Shown one piece after another: positions 13,859 to 17,043 of a stretch of DNA of 17,043 nucleotides. The notes under the pieces were generated by a model, which saw only the letters and a program-made list of their open reading frames with translations, was not told the origin of the DNA and ran no database searches. The translations under genes and the position numbers were made by a program. Numbering within the stretch: position 1 is the stretch's first letter; every line of letters begins with the position of its first letter. This stretch comes from Flavobacteriaceae bacterium TMED48 (GTDB lineage: Bacteria > Bacteroidota > Bacteroidia > Flavobacteriales > Flavobacteriaceae): the NCBI GenBank assembly GCA_002167945.1, contig NHDB01000021.1, positions 28,499 to 45,541 of the forward strand. Direction: 5' to 3'.

Positions 13859-14866
13859 ATGGAAAACAAGACCACTGAAACGATTGACATAAAAGCAATC
13901 AATGAAAAGATTGAAAAGGAAAGTGCCTTTGTAGATTTATTGACCTTAGAAATGAATAAGGTAATCGTAGGGCAAAAGCACATGGTAGAGCGACTTTTAA
14001 TTGGACTTTTGGGTAAGGGGCACATACTCTTAGAAGGAGTTCCAGGCCTCGCCAAAACACTGGCTATCAACACCTTAAGTACGGCTGTTAAAGGCAGCTT
14101 TAGCCGTATTCAATTTACGCCTGATTTGCTCCCTGCCGATGTGGTAGGAACGATGATTTACAACATCAAGGAAAATGACTTTTCAATTAAAAAAGGTCCC
14201 ATATTTGCCAATTTTGTCTTGGCGGATGAAATCAATAGGGCTCCAGCTAAGGTACAGTCAGCACTGCTAGAAGCAATGCAAGAAAAACAAGTTACCATTG
14301 GAGATAAGACCTTTAAACTACAAGCCCCATTTTTAGTTATGGCAACTCAAAACCCTGTAGAACAAGAGGGGACTTATCCATTGCCTGAAGCACAGGTTGA
14401 TCGATTTATGTTAAAAGCCGTAATTGATTATCCGAAACTGGAAGAGGAGCAACTCATCGTCCGCAATAATTTGAGTAATAACAATGTAGCTGTCAAGCCT
14501 GTAGTGACTACTAAACAAATTTTGGCTGCACAGGATACTATTCCTCAGGTGTATATGGATGAGAAAATTGAAAATTATATTTTGAATTTGATTTTTGCAA
14601 CGCGTTACCCCGAAAAATATAAATTAGACTCTATCAAACCTCTAATCAGTTTTGGTGCCTCACCAAGGGGAAGTATCAACTTAGCTACAGCTGCTAAATG
14701 CCACGCTTTTTTAAGACGCCGAGGCTATGTGATACCAGAAGACGTAAGAGCGGTCATTTATGATGTTTTAAGACATAGAATAGGCCTGACCTACGAAGCA
14801 GAAGCAGAAAACATCACTTCGGTAGATTTGATAAACCAAATCATAAATGAAGTAGAGGTCCCTTAG
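13859..14866 (+). CDS. MoxR-family AAA+ ATPase (Bat operon)
   Basis: This 335-residue protein has Walker A GVPGLAKT at residues 60-67, Walker B VLADEINRAP with Asp123/Glu124, sensor 1 in MATQNPVEQEGTYPLPEAQ, and the lid with GASPRGSINL carrying the sensor 2 Arg. The ADEINRAPAKVQSALLEAMQE wording and the length are typical of MoxR. MoxR ATPases act as chaperone-like machines with von Willebrand factor A proteins, and in Bacteroidota they head the Bat operons linked to stress tolerance and envelope function. DUF58 and BatD-like genes follow at once, in the standard order. The start at 13859 gives the usual acidic N-terminal segment. A 42-bp gap separates it from the DUF58 gene, without a clear terminator. 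Confidence 0.95.
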   Translation: MENKTTETIDIKAINEKIEKESAFVDLLTLEMNKVIVGQKHMVERLLIGLLGKGHILLEGVPGLAKTLAINTLSTAVKGSFSRIQFTPDLLPADVVGTMIYNIKENDFSIKKGPIFANFVLADEINRAPAKVQSALLEAMQEKQVTIGDKTFKLQAPFLVMATQNPVEQEGTYPLPEAQVDRFMLKAVIDYPKLEEEQLIVRNNLSNNNVAVKPVVTTKQILAAQDTIPQVYMDEKIENYILNLIFATRYPEKYKLDSIKPLISFGASPRGSINLATAAKCHAFLRRRGYVIPEDVRAVIYDVLRHRIGLTYEAEAENITSVDLINQIINEVEVP

Positions 14867-14908
14867 AACACTTCTTTTTTAATTAAAGTCTTTTGTAAAT
14901 AGCACGGT

Positions 14909-15775
14909 ATGGATACTAAAGCGCTACTAAAAAAAGTTCGTAAAATCGAAATCAAGACACGCCGTTTGAGTGATCACGTCTTTGGTGGAGAGTATCATTC
15001 TACATTTAAGGGGCGAGGAATGACTTTCAGTGAAGTACGTCAGTATCAATTTGGAGATGATGTGCGAGCAATCGATTGGAATGTTACCGCTCGCTACAAC
15101 GAACCTTTTGTCAAGGTGTTTGAAGAAGAACGCGAACTTACTTTAATGCTGGTTGTTGATGTCAGTGGATCGGAAGCATTTGGAACACGCTCCCAATTTA
15201 AAAGAGAGATTTTAACCGAAATTGCTGCAACGCTCGCTTTTTCAGCCTTGCAAAACAACGATAAGGTGGGATTGGTCATGTTTTCTGACCAGATTGAATT
15301 ATTTATCCCTCCTAAAAAAGGTCGCTCTCATATCCTTAGAATCATCAGGGAATTATTGGAATTCAAACCGTTAAGCTTGAAAACAGATATTGCTTCTTCC
15401 TTGGAGTTTCTGTCCAGTGTATTAAAAAAGAAGGCAATAGTATTTCTCATGTCTGACTTTATGAACGAAGGTTATGAAAAGACACTGCGTATAGCAGCCA
15501 AAAAACATGATTTAACGGGTATACGAGTATTTGATCCTATGGAAGAAAGTCTTCCAAACTTAGGGATGGTTCCCATGATTGATGCTGAGACAGGTAGGAT
15601 GAAATGGATCAATACTTTTTCTAAGAAAATCCGGAGAAAGTATACCATGCGCTATGCTGAGCACGTCAATAATTTTGAAGAATTATTCAAAAAAAATGGT
15701 GCCGGTCATCTTAGCTGCAGTGTCGAAGAGAGCTATGTAAAAAAACTGTTGGGATATTTTAAAGCACGTGGGTAA
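14909..15775 (+). CDS. DUF58 / vWA-like protein of the Bat operon
   Basis: This 288-residue soluble protein has the DUF58 core GRGMTFSEVRQYQFGDD and IDWNVTARYNEPFVKVFEEE at about residues 35-72. A von Willebrand A-like domain follows, whose MIDAS motif is DVSGS at 84-88, after LMLVVDVSGS. Later segments such as VFLMSDFMNEGYEK give the usual central acidic residue, and IRVFDPMEESLPNLG is typical of the family. It lacks membrane helices. MoxR, DUF58 and BatD-like proteins are thought to work as a chaperone/assembly system at the inner membrane, with DUF58 as partner of MoxR. It lies 1 bp before the next gene, so the two are translated from one message. Confidence 0.92.
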   Translation: MDTKALLKKVRKIEIKTRRLSDHVFGGEYHSTFKGRGMTFSEVRQYQFGDDVRAIDWNVTARYNEPFVKVFEEERELTLMLVVDVSGSEAFGTRSQFKREILTEIAATLAFSALQNNDKVGLVMFSDQIELFIPPKKGRSHILRIIRELLEFKPLSLKTDIASSLEFLSSVLKKKAIVFLMSDFMNEGYEKTLRIAAKKHDLTGIRVFDPMEESLPNLGMVPMIDAETGRMKWINTFSKKIRRKYTMRYAEHVNNFEELFKKNGAGHLSCSVEESYVKKLLGYFKARG

Positions 15776-15776
15776 T

Positions 15777-17043
15777 ATGAAGAAATACAGTTGGTGCGCA
15801 TTGACCTTTTTTATGTTTTTTGTGATATGGTCACAGCAGCAGGCTGAACTTTTGGTGGCTGTGGATACGACTAGCGTTCGTATAGGCGAACAACTGAATT
15901 ATACCCTCCAAATAAAAGCGGACAGCTCCGCACAAGTCCAGTTTCCAGAGCAGCCAATTTTTGCACCTTTTGAGTTACTCGAAGAGAGTCCGATAGACAC
16001 CTTTAGAGCACAATCTCATTATCTGTACACAAAAAAATATGCCCTGATTCAGTTTGATTCGGGGAATTATTTCCTGCCTCAACAGCAAGTTTTAGTGGAT
16101 GGGTTTTCTAAAATTGCAGACCTTATTCCCATACGCGTTGCCCCTGTTTTGGTCGATACCACCAAGCAAAAACTATTTGACATCAAACCCCTTACTGAGG
16201 TCAAAAAAAATTATGAAGCTTTAATTTCTCGTATTCTTTGGGGGTTGGTAATCGGTCTTATCCTTATCGGGATTCTTTACACTTATTTGTTTCAAAAGCG
16301 GAAAAAGGAATTAAGAGCAAGAGAACTTCCTCCTTTTGAACGGGCTATTGAAGAATTAAAAGCTTTGGAAAGTGAAACCCTATCGGAACAAGAAGAATTT
16401 AAACAATATTATTCACGGCTGACAGATGTCGTCCGGCGCTATTTAGAAGAGGAAGCTAAAATTGATGCCTTAGAAAGTACTTCAGAGGAACTTTTAGTGA
16501 AGTTGGAAATGCGAAAAGATGCCGGTTCTTTAGATCTTGATCGACAAACTTTAAAAAGCTTAAGAGAAGTTCTTCAAAATGCAGATTTGGTAAAATTTGC
16601 CAAGTCCATGCCTGAAATGTATAAAGCAAATGAAGATCGAAAAGCGGTTGAGCATGTTGTAATTGAAACCAAAGAAGCACTTCCTGAACCTACTGAGGAA
16701 GAACTTAGGGAAAAAGCAGCCTACCAAGAATACTTGGCCAAAAAAAGAAGAAAAGAACAATGGATTTGGGGGTCGGCTGGAGTTGGAATTTTAGCTGTTT
16801 TGACCCTAGTAGTCTCCATGTTAATTTATGGATATTATCCCGTAAGAGATACCCTACTAAGGTACCCTACAAAGGTGTTGACCAGCGGGGAGTGGTATAA
16901 AAGCCAGTATGGAACTCCTCCATTAGCTATTGAGACTCCTGAAATACTTGAGAGAATTTCTTCCTCTCAGGATGAGGTACAAGAATTTAGACTAGGTAGT
17001 TTTGAAAGTTCGTTTTACATCAATTTGTCATTTGATTTCCCGA
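15777..17043 (+). CDS. BatD/DUF4381-like membrane protein of the Bat operon (cut by right window edge)
   Basis: The frame is open from an ATG at 15777, one base after the DUF58 stop, to the right edge (422 codons shown). Layout: an N-terminal signal or membrane segment at residues 1-20; an extracytoplasmic beta-rich domain with VDTTSVRIGEQLNYTLQI, the opening pattern of BatD-type Ig-like domains, to about 150; a membrane helix at about 153-172; and a cytoplasmic, charged helical region (LPPFERAIEELKALE, EFKQYYSRLTDVVRRYLEEE, and ASTSEEL-like ESTSEELL) resembling DUF4381. A second membrane helix follows at about 331-352, then an extracytoplasmic part of unknown type (KVLTSGEWYKSQYGTPPL), unfinished. 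The order MoxR-DUF58-this gene matches Bacteroidota Bat operons, where BatA/B/C vWA and TPR proteins normally come next. The C-terminal domain is not recognised. Confidence 0.8.
   Translation, partial: MKKYSWCALTFFMFFVIWSQQQAELLVAVDTTSVRIGEQLNYTLQIKADSSAQVQFPEQPIFAPFELLEESPIDTFRAQSHYLYTKKYALIQFDSGNYFLPQQQVLVDGFSKIADLIPIRVAPVLVDTTKQKLFDIKPLTEVKKNYEALISRILWGLVIGLILIGILYTYLFQKRKKELRARELPPFERAIEELKALESETLSEQEEFKQYYSRLTDVVRRYLEEEAKIDALESTSEELLVKLEMRKDAGSLDLDRQTLKSLREVLQNADLVKFAKSMPEMYKANEDRKAVEHVVIETKEALPEPTEEELREKAAYQEYLAKKRRKEQWIWGSAGVGILAVLTLVVSMLIYGYYPVRDTLLRYPTKVLTSGEWYKSQYGTPPLAIETPEILERISSSQDEVQEFRLGSFESSFYINLSFDFP

Noticed and set aside
13798..14073. Minus-strand open frame across the MoxR start
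   Set aside because: It is antisense to the MoxR N-terminus and Walker A region.
16456..16760. Two overlapping minus-strand open frames near the right end
   Set aside because: Both lie opposite the BatD-like gene, whose frame is open to the window edge and continues the operon.
1..17043. CRISPR arrays, tRNA or rRNA genes, insertion sequences, attachment sites
   Set aside because: Read-through on both strands showed no regularly spaced repeats, no transposase-like product and no cloverleaf or rRNA-like segment.

Overview
The window looks like chromosome from a marine or soil-type member of the Bacteroidota, most likely Flavobacteriia. The evidence is an AT-rich sequence, weak or absent Shine-Dalgarno sites, TAnnTTTG-type -7 promoter boxes, several lipoproteins with short Bacteroidota-style signals, and a MoxR/DUF58/BatD-like operon. 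The assignment is by pattern, not by a search. No rRNA, tRNA, insertion sequence, CRISPR array or phage gene was seen.

Region 1 (1-5377) is a carbohydrate-oxidation locus around a divergent control region. Leftward runs a tight operon: a TIM-barrel lipoprotein (xylose isomerase-like fold), an MFS permease of the nucleoside/sugar symporter type, and a Gfo/Idh/MocA dehydrogenase cut by the left edge. Rightward run a GMC flavoprotein dehydrogenase and its small Tat-signal partner (gluconate 2-dehydrogenase subunit 3 family). A monohaem cytochrome c lipoprotein converges on them. Together they suggest periplasmic sugar or glycoside oxidation with electrons passed to cytochrome c, modification by the TIM-barrel protein, import by the MFS carrier, and NAD(P)-linked processing in the cytoplasm. 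The control region (2444-2622) carries three copies of a GACnTAAATAT-like repeat, two in tandem and one 30 bp further on beside a -7 box.

Region 2 (5432-8438) holds a hotdog thioesterase and a secreted M20 metallopeptidase on the + strand. Converging on them is a minus-strand pair: an ArsC/Spx-like thioredoxin-fold protein and an EamA (DMT) transporter.

Region 3 (8506-11665) is a housekeeping operon: a PLP-dependent cystathionine gamma-synthase/lyase, an LpxH-type UDP-diacylglucosamine pyrophosphatase for lipid A, and the ribosome-associated GTPase HflX. The last two overlap by ATGA.

Region 4 (11674-13711, minus strand) holds a 104-codon ORF whose C-terminus resembles the end of an endonuclease/exonuclease/phosphatase domain, and then a two-gene operon of an aldo/keto reductase and a YdfG-like short-chain dehydrogenase.

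Region 5 (13859-17043) is the start of a Bat (Bacteroides aerotolerance) type operon: MoxR ATPase, DUF58 protein, and a two-membrane-segment BatD/DUF4381-like protein that runs off the right edge. The most unusual points are the repeat-bearing divergent control region, the complete-looking periplasmic oxidation locus, and the possible nuclease remnant.
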